Part shown: positions 8,033 through 16,386 of the stretch, one piece after another
How positions within the stretch are numbered: the first letter of the stretch is position 1
Layout: each line of letters opens with the position of its first letter
NCBI RefSeq assembly: GCF_016918855.1
Contig: NZ_JADKYB010000018.1
Coordinates: forward strand, 1 to 64,000
Reading direction: 5' to 3'
Length of the DNA: 64,000 bases
Source of the DNA: Actinacidiphila acididurans
GTDB taxonomy: Bacteria > Actinomycetota > Actinomycetes > Streptomycetales > Streptomycetaceae
Translations under genes and position numbers: made by a program
The notes under the pieces: model-generated
Told to the model about the DNA's origin: nothing
Database searches by the model: none
What the model saw: the letters and a program-made list of their open reading frames with translations, nothing else

Positions 8033-9577
8033 CTAGCGGCGGATGCCGGTGGCGAAGGGCAACGTATTGACGAATGCCCGATGGTGTTCACGATCGCACC
8101 ACTCGAGCTTCAAATACGACTTACCAGCCGACGCGCGGATGGTGCGCTTGTCGCGGGCCAGGGCCTCCGGGGTGCGCGAGGAGACCGTGATGTAGCCGAC
8201 CAGGTTCACTCCGGCCGCGCCGCTGGCCAGGTCCTCGCCGCGCTGGTCGACCCGGCCGGTGTGGGCGATGTCGCGCGGGTCCACCACGCGGTTCATCTTG
8301 GCGGCCCGGCTGGCGTCGGCGTCGTCGTTGGTCTTCTCCGTCAGCATCCGTTCGATGGCCACATCGGTCGGTTCCAGGTCCATCGTCACCGCCACCGTAC
8401 GGATCACGTCCGGGGTGTGCACCAGCAGCGGCGCCAGGAAGTTCACCCCGACCGGGGTCAGCGGCCACTCCTTGATCCACGCGGTGGAGTGGTGCCAGGG
8501 CTCGCGGGTCGCCGACTCGCGCGTCTTGGCCTGCAGGTACGTCGGCTCGGTCGCGTCGAGTTCGGCCGGCCAGGTGTTGCGGCGGGTCATCGCCTGGATG
8601 TGGTCGATCGGGTGGTCCGGGTCGTACATCGAGTGGATCAGCGAGGCGAGCCGGGCCTGGCCGAGCGGCTGGCGCACCCGGATGTCGGCCTCGGCCAGCC
8701 GGGCGCAGATGTCGGTGAGCTCGCGGGCCATCACCGCGGCGAGCCCCGCGTCCTTGTCGACCTTCGAGCCGCGGCCGGTCATGGCGCGGGCCATCGCGGC
8801 GCCCTCGGCGGCCAGTTCCCGGGTGAAGTGCATGCACGCCACCAGATAGGCGCGGTGCTGCTCGGAGGAGGTGGACACCATCGACTGCAACTGGTCGTAG
8901 GAGTCCTTCAGCCACCGGTCGGCCTCGGGGTCGCCGCGCTGCGCCACGTCCTTGGCGTGCGCGTCGGGGTCGGCGGGCAGGGTACGGGCCAGCATCTGCA
9001 GCCGCGTCACGTAGCCGTCCCCGTTGGCGACGTGCTTGAGCAGCGTGCCGAAGCGTTCCACCAGCGCTTCCTGGTCCTCGCTGTCGCGCAGGCCCACGCC
9101 CGGGCCCTCGATCTCGATGGCCGCGGTGACGGTGCGCCGGTCCACGTGCAGCAGCACGGCGATCTCGTCCGGGCCGAAGGGCGCGGTCAGCCAGGTGATC
9201 CGGCCGATGCCGGGGGGCGGGCCGACCTCGACCTCGCGCCCGTCCAGCCGGGTGCCGGCCTCCTGTACCGCGGACCGGTAGGCGGGCGCGACCCGCAGCG
9301 TACGGCGGTAGGAGCGGTTGATCTCGAACCAGCGGTAGAAGGTGCGCCTGCGGTACGGCATGTACACCGCGGCGAGGGCCAGGGTCGGCCAGCTCACCAG
9401 GCCCACGATCCGCAGCAGGAGTATCGGCACCAGCAGGCCGCACAGCATGCCGAGACCCGCGCCGCCGATGATCAGGGCGATCTCGCCCGTCTCCCGGTTC
9501 TTGCCCACGATGGCGTTGGGCCGGGCCTTGCCGATCAGATACGTGCGCCGCGGCTGGGTGAACGGTTGCACCGTCAC
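8033..9577 (-). CDS. SCO6880-family membrane protein (PrgI/VirB4 N-terminal-like)
   Basis: Protein of 514 aa. After a short cytosolic start (MTVQPFTQPRRTYLIGKARPNAIVG), two close hydrophobic segments (about residues 30-74) resemble the PrgI/VirB3 domain. A long soluble region follows, resembling the N-terminal part of VirB4 proteins (EIAVLLHVDRRTVTAAIEIEGPG, YLVACMHFTREL). In Streptomyces this part and the ATPase part are encoded separately, as here with the next gene. Start ATG 9577 overlaps the upstream stop by 4 bp (ATGA), so translation is probably coupled. Confidence 0.75.
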   Translation of the reverse strand: MTVQPFTQPRRTYLIGKARPNAIVGKNRETGEIALIIGGAGLGMLCGLLVPILLLRIVGLVSWPTLALAAVYMPYRRRTFYRWFEINRSYRRTLRVAPAYRSAVQEAGTRLDGREVEVGPPPGIGRITWLTAPFGPDEIAVLLHVDRRTVTAAIEIEGPGVGLRDSEDQEALVERFGTLLKHVANGDGYVTRLQMLARTLPADPDAHAKDVAQRGDPEADRWLKDSYDQLQSMVSTSSEQHRAYLVACMHFTRELAAEGAAMARAMTGRGSKVDKDAGLAAVMARELTDICARLAEADIRVRQPLGQARLASLIHSMYDPDHPIDHIQAMTRRNTWPAELDATEPTYLQAKTRESATREPWHHSTAWIKEWPLTPVGVNFLAPLLVHTPDVIRTVAVTMDLEPTDVAIERMLTEKTNDDADASRAAKMNRVVDPRDIAHTGRVDQRGEDLASGAAGVNLVGYITVSSRTPEALARDKRTIRASAGKSYLKLEWCDREHHRAFVNTLPFATGIRR

Positions 9578-10899
9578 CTGCGGTCACCTCCCTGCGAAGA
9601 GCCGTTGTTCGACGATCCGAAACCGGACCGGAAGGGTGAAGCGGCCTGTGCGGGGTCGGCGCCGCCCTGGGGCTGGGCCGGGTTGCGGGAGCTGTGCGCG
9701 GCGATTCCGCCGGCCACCGGGTTGGACGGCTGCGCGCCGCCTCCCGTGGCCTGCTCCTGGGGTCCGCCGCGGGCGCTGTGCGTCTTGATGCCCTGCTTGA
9801 CCAGTGCGGCAGGGGAGGAGATCACCGCGGCGGCCTGGCTGCCGCCGGCGCCCGCGTCCTTGCGGCTGTTGCGCAGGTTCACCACGTCGTCGCCGAAACC
9901 GGGTACGAACCGGTAGATGGCGAAGCTGGCGAAGATGGCCAGCAGGATGATCGCCAGGCCCGAGACGACCGCGGAGAACGCCCCCGGGCCGTTGTCGTTC
10001 GACGACAGCGCGCCGGCCAGCCCGAGCACGATCACGATCACCGGCTTGACCAGGATCACCGCGATCATGATGCCGGCCCAGCGCCTGACGTGGTGCCACA
10101 TGTTCTTGTCCACCAGGCCCGCGTACACCGCGGTGCCCAGCAGGGCGCCCACGTACAGCAGCGCGGCCCGGATCACCAGCTCCAGCCACAGCACGCCCGC
10201 CGCCAGCACGGACACCAGCGAGACCACGATCAGCATGATCGGGCCGCCGCCGATGTCGGTGCCCTTGGTGAGCGCCTGGGAGAACGAGCCGAAGAAGACC
10301 TGCGTGTCGGACTTGGTGCCCGAGGAGACCACGGTGGTGACCGCGTCCGTCGCGCTCACCACGGTGTAGAGGATCAGCGGGGTGAACGCGCTGGCCAGCA
10401 CGGTCAGCCACAGGAAGCCCACGGCCTCGGTCAGCGCCTCGGTCAGCGGCACGCCGCGCACCGCGCGCTTGGCGACCGCCAGCAGCCACAGCACCAGCGT
10501 CAGGATCGTCGAGGCGGCGAAGACCACCGCGTACTGGCGCAGGAACGCGGTGTTCGTGAAGTCGACCTGCGTGGTCCTGTTCACCGCCTCGGCCAGCTTG
10601 TCGATCGACCACGACGCGGCGGTGGCGCAGCCCTTGGCGAGGGAGGTGAGGGGGTCGAGGGAGTCCGCCGCGCCGCTCTTGGGGGCGGGGGCGGGGTTGC
10701 CTTGCGTGCAGTAGGCCTTGGCGGGGCCCGCAATGAGGGCGCAGGGGTCGGACTTGGGGGTGGCCTTCGGGCCGGTGGGCGTCGGGGTGGGCGTGGCGGG
10801 GGCGGCCACGGCGCGGCTCGCCAGGGCCCAGGCGGCGGCCTGGAGGCCGGCCAGGGCCGCGGGGAGCGACAGTCGGCGGAGGGTGCGGCTAGCGGGCAT
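9574..10899 (-). CDS. TrbL/VirB6-like polytopic membrane protein
   Basis: Protein of 441 aa. A signal-like N-terminus (LSLPAALAGLQAAAWALASRAVAAPA) and an extracytoplasmic Thr/Pro stretch with two Cys precede about six to seven membrane segments (residues 120-330). A Gly/Gln/Ser-rich polar tail follows. This layout is that of TrbL/VirB6 channel subunits of type IV secretion systems. The start ATG 10899 overlaps the previous gene's stop by 11 bp. The upstream in-frame ATG at 10929 lies well inside the previous gene and is less likely. In the cluster it would form the inner-membrane pore. Confidence 0.72.
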   Translation of the reverse strand: MPASRTLRRLSLPAALAGLQAAAWALASRAVAAPATPTPTPTGPKATPKSDPCALIAGPAKAYCTQGNPAPAPKSGAADSLDPLTSLAKGCATAASWSIDKLAEAVNRTTQVDFTNTAFLRQYAVVFAASTILTLVLWLLAVAKRAVRGVPLTEALTEAVGFLWLTVLASAFTPLILYTVVSATDAVTTVVSSGTKSDTQVFFGSFSQALTKGTDIGGGPIMLIVVSLVSVLAAGVLWLELVIRAALLYVGALLGTAVYAGLVDKNMWHHVRRWAGIMIAVILVKPVIVIVLGLAGALSSNDNGPGAFSAVVSGLAIILLAIFASFAIYRFVPGFGDDVVNLRNSRKDAGAGGSQAAAVISSPAALVKQGIKTHSARGGPQEQATGGGAQPSNPVAGGIAAHSSRNPAQPQGGADPAQAASPFRSGFGSSNNGSSQGGDRR

Positions 10900-11749
10900 A
10901 GGTGAAGCCTCCGAAGCCCTGCACGGCACCGGCGATCTCGTCGGCCGTGGAGACGGGATTGTCGCCGCTGACGGGGGTCGGGCCCTTGGTCTGGCCGGTC
11001 GTGACGACCTTCCAGTCCGAACCGTTCCACCGCAGTTGGAAGGTGACGGTGAACCAACTGCTGGTCACCGGCTTGGTCGAGTCGGTGCCGGCCAGGCCGA
11101 ACAGGCCCAGGCACCACACCGCCACGTCTGCGCGCGTTCCGTCGTACTGCGTGGTCTTCGCCCCTGCGGGCAGCGTCCTGCTGACGAAGGTCTGTCCGGT
11201 CGGGGCCTTGCCGTCCGCGGTGAGTCCCACCTGGGCGTTGAAGGTCGCGTTGTAGTCGCGGTCGAAGCCGCCCTGCAGGGCGTTCACAGCGCTCGCGTCG
11301 GCGATCGTGTTGACGATCACATGCCGCTGCCCGGTGTCGAACATGCCCGTCCCGCCGAGCGCCACCGCGTAGTTCGCCGCGGCCGACTGCGCCCCCTGCT
11401 GGGTGTGGGCGAAGCCCGAGGGGATGCCGTTGGTGTGGCCGGCGACGGGGGCCGTGCCGGAGGGGGCGGTGGCCGAGCCGCTCTTCGCGGAACCGGATCC
11501 CGAACCGGAACCGGAAGCGGAATCCGAGGCGGATGAGCCGGTGGAGCCGGAGGCGGTGGAGGTGCCGGGGGAGGAGGCGTCGCTGTGGTGGCCGCCGCGG
11601 TTGGCGAAGGCGATCGCGGCGATGAGGAGGACGACGATGCTGACGACGGTGACCAGGGCGCGTCGGGGCTGGGGCGGTCGGCGGGCGGGGCCGCCGCGGC
11701 CCTCGGGCATGCGGGTCCTGGTCGGGGGTCCGTCCTGGCCGAGACTCAT
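10889..11749 (-). CDS. Membrane-anchored protein of T4SS-like cluster
   Basis: Protein of 286 aa: basic cytosolic N-terminus, one membrane segment (ALVTVVSIVVLLIAAIAFA, about residues 31-49), a Ser/Gly/Ala-rich linker of about 50 residues, and an extracytoplasmic domain of about 180 residues. The domain ends in beta-rich sequence (WFTVTFQLRWNGSDWKVVTT) typical of NTF2-like folds, so a VirB8/TraM-like role is possible. That is inference from topology and context. It lies between the small membrane protein and the VirB6-like gene and overlaps the latter by 11 bp. Confidence 0.65.
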   Translation of the reverse strand: MSLGQDGPPTRTRMPEGRGGPARRPPQPRRALVTVVSIVVLLIAAIAFANRGGHHSDASSPGTSTASGSTGSSASDSASGSGSGSGSAKSGSATAPSGTAPVAGHTNGIPSGFAHTQQGAQSAAANYAVALGGTGMFDTGQRHVIVNTIADASAVNALQGGFDRDYNATFNAQVGLTADGKAPTGQTFVSRTLPAGAKTTQYDGTRADVAVWCLGLFGLAGTDSTKPVTSSWFTVTFQLRWNGSDWKVVTTGQTKGPTPVSGDNPVSTADEIAGAVQGFGGFTYAR

Positions 11750-11905
11750 CGGGGAGCCGCCTTCGCGGGCACGCCGAAGCCGCGGGCGTCGCGGACGGCA
11801 CCGCTGCTTGATCGAGTGGGCATCAGCACACAGCCTCGGATGTGAAGGTGGGGCGGGGGCCGTGGGCCGGCCGCGGGAGTCCGCGGAGCCGGCCGTCGGC
11901 AGGGG

Positions 11906-12214
11906 CTAGACGGCCATCCCGTACACGATGGTGAACAGCGTGCCGAGTGAACCGATGATGAACACACCGGTCAGCCCGGCGATGATCAATCCCTTGCCCT
12001 GCTCCGCGCTGAAGGTGTCGCGCAGAGCGGTCGCGCCGATCCGCTGTTTCGCCGCGCCCCAGATCGCGATGGCCAGGCACAGCAGGATCGCCACCGCCAT
12101 GACCACTTCGATCATCACACGCGCCTGGTTGCCCAGGGAACCGAAAGGTCCCCAGTCGGGCGCGATGCCGCCGATGATCGTGTTGATGTCGCCCTTTGCG
12201 GCTGCCAGGTACAT
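11906..12214 (-). CDS. Small membrane protein, VirB2-like by position
   Basis: Protein of 102 aa with two membrane segments (VMIEVVMAVAILLCLAIAIWGAA and IIAGLTGVFIIGSLGTLFTIVYG) separated by a charged loop (KQRIGATALRDTFSAEQGKG). Size and topology resemble VirB2/TrbC pilins, but there is no obvious cleavable signal peptide. It is the first gene of the six-gene cluster. ATG 12214 is chosen; a GTG at 12226 is in frame and overlaps the same GGTGGTGAG ribosome-site region, so the start is uncertain. A 156-bp gap separates it from the next gene. Confidence 0.72.
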   Translation of the reverse strand: MYLAAAKGDINTIIGGIAPDWGPFGSLGNQARVMIEVVMAVAILLCLAIAIWGAAKQRIGATALRDTFSAEQGKGLIIAGLTGVFIIGSLGTLFTIVYGMAV

Positions 12215-12281
12215 AGAACTCACCACCCCGCTCGATCAGTTGACCTCCTCGCCGGGGCGCAAGGGGCCAGGATCTATCTTG

Positions 12282-12337
12282 ACGGAGGATTCCGCTCTTG
12301 CATGTCGACTCAACGACTTTCTCGGCGGATCCTCCGT
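12282..12337. repeat. Interrupted inverted repeat between divergent genes
   Basis: ACGGAGGATTCCGC (12282-12295) pairs with GCGGATCCTCCGT (12325-12337) apart from one bulged base. The loop is 29 nt. It lies between the T4SS-like cluster and the divergent cell-wall hydrolase. It could be a two-site operator or an RNA hairpin in either leader. Confidence 0.45.
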
Positions 12338-12450
12338 GTGATCCGGCCTCAGACCGTCAAAATGGTGCGCGGACCGGTGTTCGAAAGTAGCGACGACTAC
12401 TCTGTGTATCACGAGCATCACCGTAGGGCAACGGGAAGGGGTGGCCCGCC

Positions 12451-13452
12451 GTGGCGCGGAGATTGTGGCTGATCGTCACCATCGCTGTGGGGCTGTTCTT
12501 TTCGCTGATCGCGCTGCTCGTGGTGGGGACGTTCTCGGCCGCGGCGGGGCTGGCGAAGAACGTGGTGCAGGTGTCGTTGGCCAAGGGTGCGGTGCCGGCC
12601 GCGTATCAGCCGATCGTGCAGCAGTGGGGGAACTTGTGTCCGGCGCTGAACCCGGCGCTGCTGGCCGCCCAGCTCTACCAGGAGAGCGGGTGGAACCCGC
12701 TGGCCCACAGCGGGGCGAACGCCGACGGCATCGCGCAGTTCATCCCGGGCACCTGGGCCACGCACGGGGTGGACGGCAATCACGACGGCAAGGCCGACGT
12801 GTGGGACCCGCAGGACGCGATCCCGTCGGCCGCCAGTTACGACTGCGAACTGGCCTCGTACGTGAAGGACGTGCCGGGGGACAACAGCGACAACATGCTG
12901 GCCGCCTACAACGCGGGCGCGTACGCGGTGATCAAGTACGGCGGCATACCGCCGTACGCCGAGACGCAGAACTACGTGAAGGTGATCCGCTCGCTGGAGA
13001 AGAGCTTCGCCGCGCCGGTGGGCCGGGTGGCGCCGTCGCAGCAGGCCGCGGCGGCGATCTACTACGCGCAGCAGCAGCTCGGCAAGAGGTACCTGTGGGG
13101 CGGCGAGGGCCGGGCCGACCAGGGCGGACGGTTCGACTGCTCGGGGCTGACGCAGGCGTCGTACGCGTCGGTCGGCATCAGCCTGCCGCGCGTGGCCAAC
13201 GACCAGTGGAACGCGGGGCCGCATCCCGGCCGCGATCAACTCCTGCCGGGCGACCTGGTGTTCTTCGCCTATGATCTGACCGACCCGCGGTCCATCCATC
13301 ACGTGGGCATCTACGTGGGCGGCGGCTACATGATCGACGCGCCGCACACGGGCGCGGTCATCCGCTTCGACCCGATCGACTCCGCCGACTACATCGGCGC
13401 CACGCGGGTCACCCAGGACGGCGCGGCGGCTCTTCCGGTCACCGGGGTGTAG
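12451..13452 (+). CDS. Bifunctional lytic transglycosylase / NlpC-P60 peptidoglycan hydrolase
   Basis: Protein of 333 aa, membrane anchored (hydrophobic residues 6-34). The SLT domain has catalytic Glu78 in LAAQLYQESGWNP and the motifs GIAQFIPGTWATHG and AAYNAG. The NlpC/P60 domain has Cys230 in GRFDCSGLTQASY and His284 in IHHVGIYVGGG. It would cut both glycan strands and stem peptides. Such two-domain hydrolases (VirB1/Tra-like) open the wall for type IV secretion machines. It diverges from the T4SS-like cluster, which supports a shared task. Start GTG 12451 follows a weak AAGGGG. Confidence 0.88.
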   Translation: MARRLWLIVTIAVGLFFSLIALLVVGTFSAAAGLAKNVVQVSLAKGAVPAAYQPIVQQWGNLCPALNPALLAAQLYQESGWNPLAHSGANADGIAQFIPGTWATHGVDGNHDGKADVWDPQDAIPSAASYDCELASYVKDVPGDNSDNMLAAYNAGAYAVIKYGGIPPYAETQNYVKVIRSLEKSFAAPVGRVAPSQQAAAAIYYAQQQLGKRYLWGGEGRADQGGRFDCSGLTQASYASVGISLPRVANDQWNAGPHPGRDQLLPGDLVFFAYDLTDPRSIHHVGIYVGGGYMIDAPHTGAVIRFDPIDSADYIGATRVTQDGAAALPVTGV

Positions 13453-13795
13453 GCGCGCAAGGGGGCGCGCGCAGGGCGCGTACGGCGTGTGCGGGGGCGT
13501 ATTGAAGCTCGGCGGCGCACGCGGACCGGCGCGCGCTCCGGACGTCTGTTCGGCCGAAACTCCTGTGACGGGTGCGCTGGGTGAGCCGTTGGCCCGAGCA
13601 TGGGGGTCGGCGGCCGGTCAACCCTCGCTCCCGGTCACCCTTGGATAACGGCATGGTGATCATCCGGCGAAGACCGGAACGTCACATGCGCAGGCGCTCG
13701 TTGTACGGGGAAGAATGGCTTGGGACTCAAGCGACGGGGGTTGCACACGAGCCGAGCCACGTACCGCCGGTTGCAAGGTAAGGGGCAGTACCGCC
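13453..13795. other. Intergenic region, no gene recognised
   Basis: About 340 bp between two plus-strand genes. An in-frame ATG at 13715 could extend the downstream gene by 27 residues, but the extra sequence (Cys and Gly/Arg-rich) does not look like protein. No terminator or repeat stands out. Confidence 0.4.
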
Positions 13796-14494
13796 ATGGC
13801 ACAGGTCGCTGACGACAGCGTCAACCCTGACATCAGCCTGCTGCGCGGCATCAACGGCCTCGCCAGACAGGCGCCCCGCGGCGTCGACCGGGCCGTGCAG
13901 TTCATCGGCGACTACGGTCTGCTGGCCGTGCTGGCCGTCCTCACCTTCTGGTGCTGGTGGCGGGTGGCCCGGCGCGCCGCCGAAGCCCCGGCCGCCGTCG
14001 CCGGCGTGGCCTGGGCGGTGCTGGCCGCGGGCCTGTCGCTGCTGCTGGGCCTGCCCATCCGCGCGCTCGTCGCGCGCCCGCGCCCGTACGAGGAACACGA
14101 CGGCCTGGACGTCCTGGTGCGCACCGCCCACGACTACTCCTTCGTCAGCGGGCGGGCCGCCTTCGCCGGGGCGGTCGCGGTCGGCCTGTTCATGGTCAGC
14201 CGCCGGGCCGGCCTGATCGCCGGGGTGCTCGCCCTCGCCGAGGGCTTCACCCAGGTCTACACCGGCGCGCACTACCCCACTGACGTCGTCGGCGGGTTCG
14301 CGCTCGGCGCCGCCACCGCCCTGCTGCTCGCCCCGATCGCGCTGGCCCTGCTCACCGCCGCGGCCACCGCCACCGCCCGCTCCCGCTGGAAGCTGCTGGT
14401 CCGCGCCCCCGGCGCCGCCACCCGGCCGGCACCGCGCCCGGGTCAGGCTGCCACGCCCCGGCACAGCGCCGCCGACAAGGACCTGGCGGCCTGA
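13796..14494 (+). CDS. PAP2-family phosphatase-like membrane protein with altered motif
   Basis: Protein of 232 aa with about five to six membrane segments. PAP2 motif 1 is ALVARPRPYEEHD. Motif 3 is GAHYPTDVVGG and keeps the catalytic His and Asp. Motif 2, normally P-S-x-H, reads SFVSGRAAF, so the proton-donor His appears to be Arg. The lipid phosphatase activity usual for the family (such as undecaprenyl- or phosphatidate-phosphate hydrolysis) is therefore doubtful. ATG 13796 follows AAGGGG. The C-terminus is a polar Pro/Arg tail. It is convergent with the flavin oxidase gene. Confidence 0.75.
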   Translation: MAQVADDSVNPDISLLRGINGLARQAPRGVDRAVQFIGDYGLLAVLAVLTFWCWWRVARRAAEAPAAVAGVAWAVLAAGLSLLLGLPIRALVARPRPYEEHDGLDVLVRTAHDYSFVSGRAAFAGAVAVGLFMVSRRAGLIAGVLALAEGFTQVYTGAHYPTDVVGGFALGAATALLLAPIALALLTAAATATARSRWKLLVRAPGAATRPAPRPGQAATPRHSAADKDLAA

Positions 14495-14568
14495 CCCGGG
14501 CGCAGGACCGGCCCGGCGCGGTGAGCAGTCCTGAGCGGCTGCGGGCGTCCTGACGGCCCGTCCGGGCC

Positions 14569-16146
14569 TCACAGCGCCTGCGGGAAGTCGAACAGGCGCC
14601 CTGGGTCCAGACGGCGCTTGAGGGCCGTCAGCCGCGGCACGTTGGGGCCGTAGTAGGCGGTGCGCCAGGACGTCAGCGTCGGGTCGGTGTAGTTGGCGTA
14701 CGCGCCGCCCGACGCCCAGCGGCGCACGGCGGCGTGAGTGTCCGTCAGCCAGGAGGCCGTGGTCAGCCGGTCCGAGGCGATGTACTGCGCCAGGAACCGG
14801 GCGCCGCGGTGCGGGAAGGCGGTGGCCGTCGGGGAGAGGCGGCCTACGGCGCCCCCCAGCGCGGTCAGCGCGATGCTGGCGCTGCCCGTCCCCGAGACGC
14901 GCGGCAGGTGCTCCATCCGCCCCAACATCGTGTCGATGCCGCCCGCCGGAAGGTCCGTGGTGTAGAAGTCCGAGCGCGCGGTGTACGTCTCGCGCCCCAG
15001 GCGGCCGTTCGGTGCCAGGTGGCACTGGGCGGCGGTCAGGCCCGAGCAGCCCGCGTACGCGAACATGGCGTCGATGTAGCCGTGGCGGCGCAGCGTCACC
15101 GACGAGGCGGGGGCGCCCACCGCCGTGGCCAGCGCGTCCGCGGCGGCCGACAGGCCCGCGTAGGAACCGGTGGACATCATCGGGACCGACACCGTGGGCG
15201 CGCCCCCGGCCGTGCAGTCCAGGTGCAGCGCCGACCAGATGGCGTCCGGTTGGTCCGGCCCCCACTGCTGCCAGGCCCGCACCACTGCCGCGGCCCGCGA
15301 CCAGGGCCAGGTCAGATAGCCCGTCACCACCCCGGACGGCACCGGATGGGTACGGAAACGCAGTGCGGTGACCACCCCGAACTGCCCGTTGCCGCCGCCG
15401 CGCAGCCCCCACAGCAGCTCCGGATCGCTGCTCGCCGACACCTCGTGCTCCTGCCCGTCGGCCGTCACCATGGTGGCGCCGACCAGGCTGTCGCAGGTCA
15501 GGCCCATCGACCGGCTCACCACTCCGTGCCCGCCGCCCAGCGTCAGCCCGGAGATCCCCACCGACGGGCACGAGCCGCCGGGTATGGTCCGCCCCTGGGC
15601 GCCCAGCCGGCTGTAGACGTCGATCAGCTTGGCCCCCGCGCCGATCTCCGCCACCCCGTCGGCGCCGACCCGCACCGAGTTCAGCCGGGAGACGTCGATC
15701 ACCAGCCTGCCGTCGCCGCTGGAGAAGCCCGCGTACGAGTGGCCGCCGCTGCGTATCGACGGGCGCGTGCCCGTGTCGCGCGCGAACGTCAGGCACGCGC
15801 GGATGTCCGCGGTTCCCGTCACGTAGGCGATGCCGGCCGGGCGCAAGGTGTCGAAGCGGGTGTTGTACAGGCGCCGCGCGGTCGCGTACGCCGCGTCCTG
15901 CGGCCGTACGAGTTCCCCGTGCAGCGTGCCGGCCAGGCCCTTCCAGTCGCCCGGGCCCGCGGTCGCCGGCGCCTTGGCGCCGGGCGTGTTTTCCGTCGCA
16001 GTGGCCGCTCGTGTCGTGGCGGGACTGCCGGCGGCCGTGGTGCCGCCCGGCGCGCCCTGCGCCCGGCCGCCCTTGTCCGTGCACCCGCTCAGCCACATGC
16101 CCGCGACCACCGCGCCGCCGGCCCCGAGCACCCCACGCCGCTTCAT
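14569..16146 (-). CDS. Secreted FAD-linked (berberine-bridge-type) oxidase, Tat lipoprotein
   Basis: Protein of 525 aa. The N-terminus MKRRGVLGAGG...LSGC carries a Tat-like RR and a lipobox (Cys22), so it is probably exported folded and lipidated. The FAD-binding domain of the PCMH type includes RSGGHSYAGF and GGSCPSVGISG. His136 and Cys193 are the two residues used for bicovalent FAD attachment in this family. The BBE C-terminal motif region is seen in YANYTDPTLTSWRTAYYGPNVPRLTALKRRLDPGRLFDFPQAL. The substrate is probably a sugar or alcohol-type small molecule, not determinable here. The start at ATG 16146 has GAGGAG upstream; the open frame continues far upstream without a protein-like sequence. 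Confidence 0.88.
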   Translation of the reverse strand: MKRRGVLGAGGAVVAGMWLSGCTDKGGRAQGAPGGTTAAGSPATTRAATATENTPGAKAPATAGPGDWKGLAGTLHGELVRPQDAAYATARRLYNTRFDTLRPAGIAYVTGTADIRACLTFARDTGTRPSIRSGGHSYAGFSSGDGRLVIDVSRLNSVRVGADGVAEIGAGAKLIDVYSRLGAQGRTIPGGSCPSVGISGLTLGGGHGVVSRSMGLTCDSLVGATMVTADGQEHEVSASSDPELLWGLRGGGNGQFGVVTALRFRTHPVPSGVVTGYLTWPWSRAAAVVRAWQQWGPDQPDAIWSALHLDCTAGGAPTVSVPMMSTGSYAGLSAAADALATAVGAPASSVTLRRHGYIDAMFAYAGCSGLTAAQCHLAPNGRLGRETYTARSDFYTTDLPAGGIDTMLGRMEHLPRVSGTGSASIALTALGGAVGRLSPTATAFPHRGARFLAQYIASDRLTTASWLTDTHAAVRRWASGGAYANYTDPTLTSWRTAYYGPNVPRLTALKRRLDPGRLFDFPQAL

Positions 16147-16386
16147 CCCGCCCACTCCTCTTCGGCCGTCGTCATTGCACCGCCTACCCGGAACCCCAGA
16201 CGTCCCGTCCGGCCCTTCCGGTTGCCGGTCGCGAAGGGGTTCGGCGAAGGGCTCGGCAGCGGCGCGGGCGCGGGGCACGGAACCGACCTGACTCCCCGGT
16301 AGCTTTCGCGTGACGGGCCCCGCCGGACCGTCGTTAGCCCAGTGAGGCCCCGGCCGGAGGGCGGCGGCAGAGGGATCGGACGGGTG

